Shown: piece after piece, positions 1 through 6,822 of the stretch
Layout: every line of letters starts with the position of its first letter
Numbering within the stretch: position 1 is the stretch's first letter
DNA from: JBEVNR01 sp040507985
Lineage (GTDB): Bacteria; Pseudomonadota; Alphaproteobacteria; Rickettsiales; UBA6187
Assembly (NCBI GenBank): GCA_040507985.1
Contig: JBEVNR010000027.1
Location: 1-17,026 of the forward strand
DNA length: 17,026 bases
Direction of reading: 5' to 3'
Translations under genes and position numbers: made by a program
Notes under the pieces: model-generated
What the model saw: the letters and a program-made list of their open reading frames with translations, nothing else
What the model was told of the DNA's origin: nothing
The model's database searches: none

Positions 1-120
1 ATCGTTTGCCTTTTTGCCTGCGTTAATATATTGTTTTTTTCAGGCGGAACGACATAGGGCGTCCGTCGCTTCAAAGAGCGCATGCAATCTAAACAACTAA
101 AAACCGCAAGGTACTAAATA
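1..120 (+). promoter_or_regulatory. aroB upstream leader
   Basis: No gene can be supported here. One frame is open from base 2 to a TAA at 98-100, but its translation matches nothing I recognise; it could be the tail of an upstream gene such as aroK, which often precedes aroB, but that is only context. An AAGG at 108-111 lies 9 bases before the aroB ATG and is the likely ribosome binding site. Confidence 0.35.
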
Positions 121-1236
121 ATGGCAGTTAACCTCGACACGCGTATTTTACACGTCGAGCTAAAAGAGCGCACCTACCCAATCGTCATCGGCAGCGGAGT
201 GTTCGCGGAAGTCGGCGCCTATGTTGCGCCCATGATGGAATCGTCTCTTTGTTTTGTGGTGACGGACGACAACGTCGCGGAACTTTATCTCCCTTATTTG
301 ATGGCGAAGTTCGACGCCGCCGGCGTACGCGTCGTGCCTTTTGTCGTGCCGGCGGGGGAGAAGAGCAAGTCCATGCACGTCGTGGCCCATGCGTTGGAGG
401 TTTTTCTGCGCGAAAAGCCGGACCGCCATACGCCGGTCGTCGCCCTGGGCGGGGGCGTCGTCGGCGATATCGCCGGATTCATCGCTTCGATATTGCTGCG
501 CGGCGCGCCGTTTTTCCAAATTCCCACTACCTTGTTGTCGCAGGTCGACAGTTCGGTCGGCGGCAAGACGGGAGTAAACGCCGCCGCCGGAAAAAATCTG
601 ATAGGCACGTTTTACCAGCCGAAAAACGTGTTGATCGACGTTGACTTGCTTCGCACCCTCCCCGCCCGGGAGGCGCGCGCCGGCTATGCCGAAATCGTGA
701 AGTACGGGCTGATACGCGACGCGGAGTTTTTTGAATGGCTGATGCGCAACGGCGAAAACGTGTGCGCCGTCGATCCGGAATCCGTCATGTACGCCGTGGA
801 AAAATCATGCGCGATTAAGGCCGACGTGGTCGCCAAGGACGAGCGGGAAACGGGGGTGCGCGCCATTTTAAACCTTGGCCACACGTTCGGCCACGCCTAC
901 GAGCATATTTGCGGCTATGACGGACGGCTGCTGCACGGCGAGGCGGTCGCCTTCGGCATGATCATGGCGGCGGATTTGTCGCACCGCGCGGGCATTGCGC
1001 GCGACGCCGGCATGAAGCGCGTCATCGAAGAGCATTTAGAGGCATGCGGCCTGCCGACAAGCCCGGACCTTTTCGTGCGCGGAATCTCCCCGCACGACGT
1101 CATTCACGCGATGGAAGGGGACAAGAAAAATGCCTCCGGCCGCTTAAAATTCGTCCTTCTCAAGCATATCGGGGAGGCATGCCTGCGCTACGTGGACGAC
1201 AGGGAGCTTATCGCGGAGACGATAGCGGCGCATTAA
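121..1236 (+). CDS. aroB: 3-dehydroquinate synthase (AroB)
   Basis: This enzyme converts DAHP to 3-dehydroquinate, the second step of the shikimate pathway, in the cytoplasm with NAD and a divalent metal. The 371-residue length is normal for the family. Visible motifs in order are PAGEKSK (78-84), the glycine-rich NAD loop GGGVVGDIAGF (110-120), PTTLLSQVDSSVGGKTGVN (135-153), the metal ligand Glu191 in AEIVKYG, GHTFGHAYE (253-261) with metal ligand His254, and HGEAV (272-276) with ligand His272. All key residues are present, so it should be active. The ATG start has an AAGG 9 bases upstream. The next gene on this strand is far away and no aroK is visible before it, so I cannot say whether it sits in an operon. 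The family call is very secure. Confidence 0.97.
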   Translation: MAVNLDTRILHVELKERTYPIVIGSGVFAEVGAYVAPMMESSLCFVVTDDNVAELYLPYLMAKFDAAGVRVVPFVVPAGEKSKSMHVVAHALEVFLREKPDRHTPVVALGGGVVGDIAGFIASILLRGAPFFQIPTTLLSQVDSSVGGKTGVNAAAGKNLIGTFYQPKNVLIDVDLLRTLPAREARAGYAEIVKYGLIRDAEFFEWLMRNGENVCAVDPESVMYAVEKSCAIKADVVAKDERETGVRAILNLGHTFGHAYEHICGYDGRLLHGEAVAFGMIMAADLSHRAGIARDAGMKRVIEEHLEACGLPTSPDLFVRGISPHDVIHAMEGDKKNASGRLKFVLLKHIGEACLRYVDDRELIAETIAAH

Positions 1237-1268
1237 AAGTATTTCCCCTTAATTAATGGGAATTTATA

Positions 1269-1290
1269 GTCATTCCCGCGCAGGCGGGAA
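1269..1290. repeat. Dispersed GC-rich hairpin repeat, copy 1
   Basis: A perfect 7-bp stem TTCCCGC/GCGGGAA (1273-1279 and 1284-1290) encloses a 4-base loop and is preceded by GTCA. This matches the widespread proteobacterial intergenic repeat of the type GTCATTCCCGC...GCGGGAA. Related copies occur at 5173-5188 and 15093-15115. It lies 33 bases after aroB and has no T-tract, so it is not a typical intrinsic terminator. Confidence 0.7.
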
Positions 1291-1341
1291 AACAAGCTCA
1301 GCGAATTTTCGCCAATACGGATTTTGAAAATAAACCTATGC

Positions 1342-1445
1342 GCGAAGCGCACTCTATATTTAAGAAAAAATTGAGCGTGCTGCGCGCGCAAGGCTTGTAT
1401 GGTCCTGGATTTCAGCTTACGCCCTTCGCGTTGAGTGCGCTGCGC
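1342..1445. repeat. Imperfect inverted repeat in the aroB-rpsD gap
   Basis: GCGAAGCGCACTC (1342-1354) is the reverse complement of GAGTGCGCTGCGC (1433-1445) with one mismatch in 13. The arms are separated by about 78 bases that I cannot read as a gene. It may be the edge of a decayed palindromic element next to the transposase remnant that follows. The arms are GC-rich and low in complexity, so the pairing could be chance. Confidence 0.3.
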
Positions 1446-1508
1446 TTTTTATCCGTTTTTGACCTATAAATCGCTCAAAAATCTACGCACTGCGTAATTG
1501 CTACGTAA

Positions 1509-1685
1509 AAGATTCAGCAAAAATTTCCTGAACTCAAGAAAATGTATTGGCAACGGGGTTTTACAGCGGAAGGATTTTTTAGCCCGACAAGCGGTAATGT
1601 CACTGATGAAATTATCAAAGAATATATCAATGGAGATAACGATGCCCATCAACCGGAAGGAGCCGGTGACGTCAGGCTTGAATAG
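1509..1685 (+). pseudogene. IS200/IS605-type Y1 transposase (TnpA), C-terminal remnant
   Basis: Read in the frame that ends with TAG at 1683-1685, the segment gives a peptide with the phrases QQKFPELKKMYW, GFFSPTSGNVTDEIIKEYI and, near its end, GDVRLE. In the IS200/IS605 transposase family the C-terminal part has the form FPELKKRYWG...RGYF..TSGNVTDE.I..YI, so the match is to the last third of TnpA. The catalytic tyrosine helix and the HUH motif are missing: an in-frame TAA at 1506-1508 closes the frame, and nothing upstream resembles the N-terminal part. There is no start codon at the break. This is therefore a 5'-truncated, inactive relic. The identification is from remembered family phrases, not from a search. 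An overlapping 69-codon frame starting at 1498 is a shadow of it. Confidence 0.72.
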
Positions 1686-1689
1686 CGGT

Positions 1690-1711
1690 AAGCCTTGGTT
1701 GCGATAGGCTT
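1690..1711. repeat. Possible right-end hairpin of the IS200/IS605 relic
   Basis: AAGCCT (1690-1695) and AGGCTT (1706-1711) form a perfect 6-bp stem with a 10-base loop, starting 5 bases after the transposase stop codon. Elements of this family carry subterminal imperfect palindromes just outside tnpA, so position and shape fit a right end. The outer boundary of the element cannot be seen because this family makes no target duplication. Confidence 0.4.
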
Positions 1712-1748
1712 TATCCTCTCTTCGTGCGATATATGGTCGCTAGCTTAA

Positions 1749-1772
1749 ACTGTCGTCTATTTAGAAGACAGT
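1749..1772. terminator. Hairpin between convergent aroB and rpsD, possible terminator
   Basis: ACTGTC (1749-1754) pairs with GACAGT (1767-1772), and the stem continues inward through TCT/AGA after a one-base mismatch. A T-rich stretch follows on the plus strand from about 1776. It lies about 75 bases beyond the rpsD stop, so it could end either convergent transcript, but the U-tract is weak and displaced. Confidence 0.3.
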
Positions 1773-1845
1773 GGTTAATTTTTATTAAAACTCGTCCGCA
1801 CAAACAAACGCTAATCTGTCATAGATAGCTATGTGAAGAGACAAG

Positions 1846-2460
1846 TTAACGAGAGTAAAACTCGATAATCAAATTTATTTCCATTTTAACGGGATACGGA
1901 ACTTCGTCAAGCGAAGGCACTTTTTTGAAAGCGGCGGAGAATGCGTTGAAATCCACCTCAATGTACCCTGGAAGTTCACGCTCCATCGCTTGCATAGCCT
2001 GAAGGACCATAGGAAGGGCGCGGGATTTTTCGCGAATTGTGACGACGTCTCCCTCTTTAAGCATATAGCCGGGGATATTTACCGTCTTACCGTTTACGAG
2101 AACGTGTCTATGGGTGACGAATTGACGAGCGGCAAAAATAGAAGGCACAAAATTCGCGCGAAAAACGATCATATCTAAGCGACGCTCAAGCATCCCAACA
2201 AAATTTGCGCCGGTATCGCCTTTGTTTTGTGCGCTTTTCTTATAAGTGTTGAAAAATTGCTTTTCGGTGATGTTGTAATATCGACGCAACGCTTGCTTAG
2301 CGCGCAATTGCTTTGCATAATCGGATTGTACGCGACGACGCAAGGGACCGTGTTGCCCCGGACCATAATTTTTAAATTCAAACGGATCCTTCGGGCGTCC
2401 CCATAAATTTGCGCCAAGCGATCTGCTGATTTTATACTTAGCCTGAATACGTTTTGTCAT
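1846..2460 (-). CDS. rpsD: 30S ribosomal protein S4
   Basis: S4 is a primary 16S rRNA-binding protein that nucleates assembly of the small-subunit body. The 204-residue length is normal. The N-terminal domain carries NYGPGQHGPLRRR (about 31-43) and the S4 RNA-binding domain follows from about 93 (ERRLDMIVFRANF, then VTHRHVLVNGKTVNIPGY). The N-terminal cysteines of zinc-binding S4 forms are absent, as in many proteobacteria. The ATG has AAGGAC a few bases upstream, a good ribosome site. It follows rplI on the same strand with a 57-base gap and is probably the last gene of the rpsF-rpsR-rplI run. That position is unusual: rpsD usually stands alone or lies in the alpha operon. Identity is secure; co-transcription is inferred. 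Confidence 0.97.
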   Translation of the reverse strand: MTKRIQAKYKISRSLGANLWGRPKDPFEFKNYGPGQHGPLRRRVQSDYAKQLRAKQALRRYYNITEKQFFNTYKKSAQNKGDTGANFVGMLERRLDMIVFRANFVPSIFAARQFVTHRHVLVNGKTVNIPGYMLKEGDVVTIREKSRALPMVLQAMQAMERELPGYIEVDFNAFSAAFKKVPSLDEVPYPVKMEINLIIEFYSR

Positions 2461-2517
2461 GACTGTCCTTGTGGTTTAAACTCGTAAAAGAGTGTCGCGG
2501 GCGTTTTTTTCCTGCGC

Positions 2518-3036
2518 TTATGCGGCGGAAATTGCTTCGCCTTCGGGATTTTTTTCCGCCGATTGGGTGGAGGCGATAAATTGGGTTTTAAGTTTTTCCG
2601 CTTCGTCTTCGGTGCGCGCAACGACGACGAATATCTCTGCTTCGATTTCGGCATGCAAGCGAATCGTGACTTTATGGACGCCAAGAGCTTTAATGGGAGA
2701 ATGGATAATAACGGCATGCTTATCGACGTTAGCCAAGACGGCGACTTGTTTTCCGGAAACGGAACCAAACAATTTACCGTCGTCGGATGCTTGATGCAAC
2801 ACCGAGTAAAAAGAACCGGAGATTTTTTTGGCGTCTTTTTCAGCGATTGCGCAATATTCTTCGTTTTGGCGTTCAACTTCTTGTCGGCGCGCCTCAAATT
2901 GCGCAATGCTATTCTTGTTGGCGGCGATGCATTTCTCGCGGGGCAATAAAAAGTTGCGTGCGTAACCGTTTTTCACGTAAACGACGCTACCTATGTCACC
3001 AAGATTTTTTATCTTTTCTAACAAAATGACTTGCAT
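2518..3036 (-). CDS. rplI: 50S ribosomal protein L9
   Basis: L9 binds 23S rRNA near the L1 stalk and helps keep the reading frame. The N-terminal domain is clear: MQVILLEKIKNLGDIGSVV followed by VKNGYARNFLLP (about 21-32), the classic L9 signature. A long helix rich in Glu, Gln and Arg (about 45-75) joins it to a C-terminal domain with DDGKLFGSV (about 85-93). At 172 residues it is slightly longer than the E. coli protein (149), the extra part being a Ser/Glu/Ala tail typical of alphaproteobacteria. No Shine-Dalgarno sequence is obvious before the ATG, so translation may be coupled to rpsR, 33 bases upstream. A 149-codon antiparallel-frame ORF over this gene is a shadow. Confidence 0.97.
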   Translation of the reverse strand: MQVILLEKIKNLGDIGSVVYVKNGYARNFLLPREKCIAANKNSIAQFEARRQEVERQNEEYCAIAEKDAKKISGSFYSVLHQASDDGKLFGSVSGKQVAVLANVDKHAVIIHSPIKALGVHKVTIRLHAEIEAEIFVVVARTEDEAEKLKTQFIASTQSAEKNPEGEAISAA

Positions 3037-3069
3037 AAAACTAAATGGTATCGAAGTTGCTTGGCGTAA

Positions 3070-3357
3070 TTATTTTATGTCGACATAGGGGAGCAAAGCG
3101 AGAAAACGCGCCCGTTTTATTTCGCGCTTTAATGCGCGCTGTTTTTTACTTGACACGCCGGAGATGCGACTAGGCATAATGCGACCGCGTTCGGTAATAA
3201 AGCGCTTAAGCAGATCAACGTTTTTATACGTGACGTCCAAACTGCCTTCCGGCGCGCCTTTTACGGAAAGCGGACAGCCGCGATGGCGGCGAAAAAACAT
3301 ATTTTTAACGCTTCTTACGATGGGAAGCGCGGCGGAATCGGTGGGCTTGTCGTTCAT
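3070..3357 (-). CDS. rpsR: 30S ribosomal protein S18
   Basis: S18 joins S6 as a heterodimer on the platform of the small subunit. The 95-residue protein has the alphaproteobacterial form FFRRHRGCPLSVKGAPE (about 21-37) followed by the conserved core YKNVDLLKRFITERGRIMPSR (split about 44-64), and ends with KREIKRARFLALLPY. The ATG is preceded by GGAG with good spacing. It lies 29 bases after rpsF and 33 before rplI, the standard bacterial rpsF-rpsR-rplI order, so the three are almost certainly one transcript. Nothing is missing or broken. Confidence 0.97.
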   Translation of the reverse strand: MNDKPTDSAALPIVRSVKNMFFRRHRGCPLSVKGAPEGSLDVTYKNVDLLKRFITERGRIMPSRISGVSSKKQRALKREIKRARFLALLPYVDIK

Positions 3358-3386
3358 TTTTACTCCGAAATGCGTAGCATATAATG

Positions 3387-3737
3387 TTAATTATTACCCT
3401 CTGTACCACGCGCATTGGCGCGAAGCACATGGCTTTCGCCTTCGCCGATAAAATCCACCAGCACGGTCAGATGGCGAATGACGGAATCAATCTGGCGACG
3501 AAACTCTTTTTCCATTACGGCAGGCAATGAGGCTTCTCCCTCAAGTCCAAAATGCACGTAATGGCCTTTGAAATTTTTTTTAATCGGGTATGCCAAGGAA
3601 AGCAAGCCCCATTTCTCTTTTTTTATTATCTTTGCGTTCGCGTCTTGCGCGGCTTTTTCGGCCGATTCTATAATGCCGCTCAACTCGTTGGCGGAGACGT
3701 CTTGGCGGACAATAAAAGTTGTTTCGTAAAAGGCCAT
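3387..3737 (-). CDS. rpsF: 30S ribosomal protein S6
   Basis: S6 is the partner of S18 in the 30S platform. The 116-residue protein starts with MAFYETTFIVRQDVS, the usual S6 opening, has KWGLLSLAYPIKKNFKGHY (about 42-60) and RRQIDSVIRHLTVLVD (about 80-95), and ends in a short low-complexity tail. The start is fixed by this N-terminus, although the Shine-Dalgarno is poor: AAGG is only two bases from the ATG and a GGAA lies further upstream. It is the first gene of the cluster and has its own promoter upstream. It is divergent from the unknown gene at 3942. Confidence 0.96.
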   Translation of the reverse strand: MAFYETTFIVRQDVSANELSGIIESAEKAAQDANAKIIKKEKWGLLSLAYPIKKNFKGHYVHFGLEGEASLPAVMEKEFRRQIDSVIRHLTVLVDFIGEGESHVLRANARGTEGNN

Positions 3738-3796
3738 ACCTTCGCTGTTCCGAAATTTTTATGTTGGCGGTCGTCGCTTCGCTGCAAACGCCGCGA
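3738..3796 (-). promoter_or_regulatory. rpsF 5' leader, possible S6:S18-binding structure
   Basis: The leader predicted between the promoter and rpsF is about 60 bases. Its first part can fold: GCGG at 3794-3791 pairs with CCGC at 3770-3767 around a GC-rich loop. Many bacteria carry an RNA motif before rpsF that binds the S6:S18 complex and autoregulates the operon, with a CCG in its 3' strand; a CCG is present here. The fit was judged by eye and is weak. Confidence 0.25.
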
Positions 3797-3802
3797 GTGG
3801 GG

Positions 3803-3830
3803 ATTATACATACGGAAATGTCCCTTGCAA
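3803..3830 (-). promoter_or_regulatory. Sigma70-type promoter for rpsF-rpsR-rplI(-rpsD)
   Basis: On the minus strand TTGCAA (3830-3825, 4 of 6 to TTGACA) is followed after 16 bases by a perfect TATAAT (3808-3803). This places the transcript start near 3796, about 60 bases before the rpsF ATG. The perfect -10 box and the position ahead of a ribosomal operon make this a good candidate. Confidence 0.6.
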
Positions 3831-3941
3831 CGTTTTTTATGCCTTGTTTTTAACAAAAAACGCCTCTATGCTCCCCACATCTTTATTTTTTCCTATTTGC
3901 CGCCAAGGCTGCGCCATCTTGCCATTGATTATTCGTTCGCC

Positions 3942-4970
3942 ATGGAGGAAAGTGATCTACGGGATTCACGTACATCTCAAAATGTCAAAGACCTCACCTT
4001 GGACGCGCTGACAAAAATGTCGCGACAAGATTATCCCGGCGGAGCGCTTTATTGTAACTCAAGAGGCGCTTTCCTTGAGCTTGGCGCGCGCGATGGCATG
4101 CAACACGTTATTTTAGGCCCGGATCATGCGAAGCCTCTTCGTGAAATGGTGAAGGAAAGCGGGGACGAGATATATTATCCGTTTTTCACAACAGAAGAAA
4201 TCCCCCCCTTTATCGAGGAAGCCATTGCCGTCTCTTCCTCTACGGGCCTGTTCGTGCCCACGGATTTGGGAAGGAGCATGGGATGCATGCCCCAAGGCAA
4301 GCTATGGACGGGATCATTCGACGAACAAAACGTAAGTGATATGCTCGTTCATAGCGTTGCCGAAGCCGTTGTGGATATGGAGATAGAAGCCAAGCATTTT
4401 ATCTTCCCTCCTCCCGCGAGCGATTGCTCTAAGCTTTGGATTCCGGCCGCGCTGGAATTTAATCTGCTCGTCGCTCCGAAAAAGCGAGGGAAAGGGCTGG
4501 GCAATTGGCAAGCCGGCATCGGTACCGAACTGGCAAGAAAATTCAACGCCCTTGCGATCGATCGCGTCGTTGCCGTAAATTTAATATCGCTTGCCGCTCT
4601 AACGAAACAGCGAGGTTTTTTTATTGCCTGCTACCACATGCAACGACCGGGAAAAGACGACGTTCCCGCCCTTCTCCTAGCCGCTGACGTGAACGGAATA
4701 TATAACGTCGACGTTAACGGCAACAACACGCCCGCGCTTCCTTTCCGACTAACGGATCTGCCGAAAAACATCCTTGCCCTCATGGAGGCGGAAGCCGTAA
4801 AAACGGACGTGAATTGGACGGATTACCTGGCAAGTCGAAAAGACGACTTCCTTGCGTTTTTGCGCAATTACCCCGGAATGAATCCTGAATTCATCCGAGA
4901 CGACGTATATGAAGCGCCTCTTGAGGAATTTCAGGCGGAAATTTTGAGCAAGGTCAGGCGGAATGCCTGA
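3942..4970 (+). CDS. Unknown 342-residue protein
   Basis: I do not recognise this protein. The frame is open from 3552, but that part overlaps rpsF and its promoter, so I start at the ATG at 3942; no clear Shine-Dalgarno precedes it, and a TTG at 3897 is the alternative. Codon use from 3942 onward looks like a real gene, with no stop or odd run. The protein is soluble: there is no signal peptide or membrane segment. It is acidic near the N-terminus, has a hydrophobic strand pair VAVNLISLAAL / FFIACYH near 205-230, and ends in an acidic helix. The phrase KESGDEIYYPFFTTEEIPPF (about 66-85) is distinctive, but I can attach it to no family. It is a single-gene unit, divergent from rpsF and closed by its own terminator. 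It may be a lineage-specific protein. Confidence 0.8.
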   Translation: MEESDLRDSRTSQNVKDLTLDALTKMSRQDYPGGALYCNSRGAFLELGARDGMQHVILGPDHAKPLREMVKESGDEIYYPFFTTEEIPPFIEEAIAVSSSTGLFVPTDLGRSMGCMPQGKLWTGSFDEQNVSDMLVHSVAEAVVDMEIEAKHFIFPPPASDCSKLWIPAALEFNLLVAPKKRGKGLGNWQAGIGTELARKFNALAIDRVVAVNLISLAALTKQRGFFIACYHMQRPGKDDVPALLLAADVNGIYNVDVNGNNTPALPFRLTDLPKNILALMEAEAVKTDVNWTDYLASRKDDFLAFLRNYPGMNPEFIRDDVYEAPLEEFQAEILSKVRRNA

Positions 4971-4985
4971 TGGCCCGCCTTTTTT
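4956..4985 (+). terminator. Rho-independent terminator of the unknown gene
   Basis: AGGCGG (4956-4961) pairs perfectly with CCGCCT (4975-4980) and is followed by a run of six T (4980-4985). An alternative nested stem TCAGGC/GCCTGA overlaps it. The stop codon at 4968-4970 lies inside the loop, so the hairpin forms from the last codons of the gene. Confidence 0.7.
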
Positions 4986-5139
4986 CTCTTCCTCTGCGAA
5001 CAGGTTTCGCCTTTTTCGTTTTTCGTTATCGCACGCTCGTTTCGTATCCGTTGCCGTTTGAGTGATGAACCAAATTAACGGCATTATAAAAAATTGAAAA
5101 AATAAAAAATTCCCACCTTAACCTTACCACCCGTCAATT

Positions 5140-5168
5140 TTGACAAGATTCTCCCGTTAGATTAGAAA
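5140..5168 (+). promoter_or_regulatory. Sigma70-type promoter ahead of the broken porin gene and fructokinase
   Basis: TTGACA (5140-5145, perfect -35) is followed after 17 bases by TAGAAA (5163-5168, 4 of 6 to TATAAT). The next start codon is the ATG of the broken outer-membrane gene at 5202, with GGAG before it. As that gene is dead, the same promoter may now serve the fructokinase, gcvH and gcvPA run. Confidence 0.5.
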
Positions 5169-5172
5169 CTCG

Positions 5173-5188
5173 TTCCTGCAAGCAGGAA
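5173..5188. repeat. Dispersed hairpin repeat, variant copy
   Basis: TTCCTGC (5173-5179) and GCAGGAA (5182-5188) form a perfect 7-bp stem. Compared with the copy at 1273-1290 the arms differ by one paired change (C to T on one side, G to A on the other), which keeps the stem intact. It sits where the transcript from the promoter at 5140 should begin. Confidence 0.45.
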
Positions 5189-5201
5189 TTTGGAGTTTAA
5201 G

Positions 5202-5451
5202 ATGAGCGTGGTAGCGAAGATGGCGGCGGCGATGCCGGTTTATGGGAGGGGCAAGCTATCCTTTTTCGCAAAACGCGTCGGCGGCGTTAGGTTATCGCTA
5301 TTTCTCCGCGTCGGACATGGAAGACAAAACGCCCGGAATGAAATTAAAGGCCGATGACGAAACTCATAACGCGGAATTGGGAATGCGCGTCGGTTTTTAC
5401 GACATAACAATGCGAAGCGGATTCTTGACGCGGAGAAAGAAAACGGTGTAG
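5202..5451 (+). pseudogene. Remnant of an outer-membrane beta-barrel (OmpA-like/porin) gene
   Basis: Two pieces in different frames lie here. A gene start (GGAG, 8 bases, ATG at 5202) opens a frame reading MSVVAKMAAAMPVYG, which soon becomes meaningless and hits a stop. One frame over, from about 5242, comes GGASYPFSQNASAALGYRYF, then DDETHNAELGMRVGF (residues 38-52), the pattern of the last two strands of an outer-membrane barrel. Such barrels normally end on that Phe, but here the frame runs 17 more residues to 5451, so the natural stop has been lost too. The simplest reading is a porin-like gene that lost its middle by deletion, with a frame change at the join. A short expressed peptide cannot be excluded. 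The family call rests on the barrel pattern and terminal Phe, not on a search. Confidence 0.6.
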
Positions 5452-5487
5452 ATTGCTTGCCTAAATTAACTAACGGAGCGTAGGCCC

Positions 5488-6414
5488 ATGACGCATAAGG
5501 TGTTTGCGGGTATCGGCGAGATTTTATGGGACGTATTGCCGACCGGCAAGCAGCTTGGCGGCGCTCCGTCCAACTTCGCCTATCACGCCAAAACGTTGAT
5601 GCAAGATGAGTCTCTCGCCTACGTCGTCTCTCGCGTCGGCGACGACGATCACGGAAGGGAAATGCTCGCCAGGCTGAAATTCCTTCGGGTGAACGTCGAT
5701 CACGTCGGCGTCGACCCGGAGCGCGTCACGGGAACGGCGACGGTGCGCTTCGACGCCGAAGGCGCGGCCCAATATGATTTCGGCGAAAACGTCGCGTGGG
5801 ACGCCATTCCCGCATTATGTCGCAGTTTTGCCGGCACGGTTGACGCCGTATGTTTCGGAACGCTCGCGCAACGCTCCCTGCAAAGCCGGGAAGCGATCAT
5901 GCGGTTCTTGCGAGAAACCAAACCCGACTGCCTGAGAATATTCGACGTGAACTTACGCCAACGTTATTATTCGCGCGATCTGACGGAAAATTCGTTGCGC
6001 ACGGCGAACGTCGTTAAAATAAACGACGAAGAACTGCCGAAAGTCGCGCGGATGCTCGACATGCCGAAAGAAGGGGACGTCGCCGCTCTAAACGCGCTGG
6101 TCGAGCGATACGATTTGCGACTGGGCATATTGACGCGGGGAGCAAGGGGAAGCGTTTTAACGGACGGACGCCGCGTCTCCGTCCATGCCGGACATAAGGC
6201 GGCGCTTGCGGACGCCATCGGCGCGGGAGACTCCTTCACGGCGGCGGTCGCGGTCGGCACGCTGCTCGGAATGGATTTAGACGCCGTGAACGACGCCGCC
6301 AATCGCGTCGCCGCCTACGTATGCACGCAGCGCGGCGCCACTCCGCCGCTGCCGGAAGGGTTGCGCCGGCTTTTTACTGAGGCGGCGGCGCCGGCCGTCG
6401 CCGCTTACGCATAA
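5488..6414 (+). CDS. PfkB-family sugar kinase, probably fructokinase
   Basis: This protein probably phosphorylates fructose to fructose 6-phosphate with ATP in the cytoplasm. The 308-residue length is usual for the ribokinase/PfkB fold. Seen in order are GEILWDVLPTGKQLGGAPSN (10-29, substrate-binding face), VCFGTLAQRS (121-130), FDVNLRQRYYS (152-162), KINDEEL (177-183) and the ATP/anion-hole motif DAIGAGDSFTAA (242-253), in which Asp248 is the catalytic base. The LGGAPSNFAYHA and FGTLAQRS phrases favour fructokinase over ribokinase or adenosine kinase; the exact sugar is inferred. A GGAG lies about 12 bases before the ATG. It is followed after 27 bases by gcvH on the same strand and is probably co-transcribed with it, a pairing with no obvious metabolic logic. 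Confidence 0.88.
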   Translation: MTHKVFAGIGEILWDVLPTGKQLGGAPSNFAYHAKTLMQDESLAYVVSRVGDDDHGREMLARLKFLRVNVDHVGVDPERVTGTATVRFDAEGAAQYDFGENVAWDAIPALCRSFAGTVDAVCFGTLAQRSLQSREAIMRFLRETKPDCLRIFDVNLRQRYYSRDLTENSLRTANVVKINDEELPKVARMLDMPKEGDVAALNALVERYDLRLGILTRGARGSVLTDGRRVSVHAGHKAALADAIGAGDSFTAAVAVGTLLGMDLDAVNDAANRVAAYVCTQRGATPPLPEGLRRLFTEAAAPAVAAYA

Positions 6415-6441
6415 ATTTCATCAACCTTATATATCCTTCCC

Positions 6442-6819
6442 ATGACCGAACTACGCTATACCAAAGAACACGAAGCGGTGCTTATCGACGGCGACGTCGC
6501 CTATGTGGGCATTACGAAATACGCCTTGGAGGCGCTGGGCGACCTCGTTTATATCGAATTGCCCGACGTCGGAAGACAGGTGGAAAAAGGCGGAGAGATC
6601 GCCGTCATCGAATCGGTGAAGACGGCCGCGGAGATATACGCGCCCGTGAGCGGCGAAGTTATCGAGGCGAACGCGGCGCTGGAAGCCAACCTTGACGCGC
6701 TGAAAAAACCGCTCGACAAGGACGGATGGATCGCCAAAATTCGGCTGTCCTCGTCGGAAGACGTCGCCCTGCTCATGGACGAAGCCGAATATGCCACCTA
6801 TTTAAGGGAATGCGATTAG
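6442..6819 (+). CDS. gcvH: Glycine cleavage system H protein
   Basis: GcvH is the lipoyl carrier that moves the aminomethyl group from the P protein to the T protein and is reoxidised by Lpd. The 125-residue length is typical. The lipoylation site is plain: IESVKTAAEIYAPVSGEV (about 53-70), with Lys57 as the lipoyl lysine. The N-terminus (TELRYTKEHEAV, then GDVAYVGITKYALEALGDLVY) and C-terminus (DGWIAKIRLS) also match the family. No Shine-Dalgarno is obvious before the ATG. Only three bases separate its stop from the gcvPA start, so the two are translated from one message. No gcvT precedes it, although gcvT-gcvH-gcvPA-gcvPB is the common arrangement. Confidence 0.96.
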   Translation: MTELRYTKEHEAVLIDGDVAYVGITKYALEALGDLVYIELPDVGRQVEKGGEIAVIESVKTAAEIYAPVSGEVIEANAALEANLDALKKPLDKDGWIAKIRLSSSEDVALLMDEAEYATYLRECD

Positions 6820-6822
6820 TTT

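Noticed and set aside
1498..1707. A 69-codon frame in the aroB-rpsD gap as a gene
   Set aside because: It is out of frame with the transposase remnant, which gives recognisable family phrases.
3552..3941. Upstream extension of the unknown gene to 3552
   Set aside because: It overlaps rpsF and its promoter on the other strand and reads as a Cys/Phe/Arg-rich shadow.
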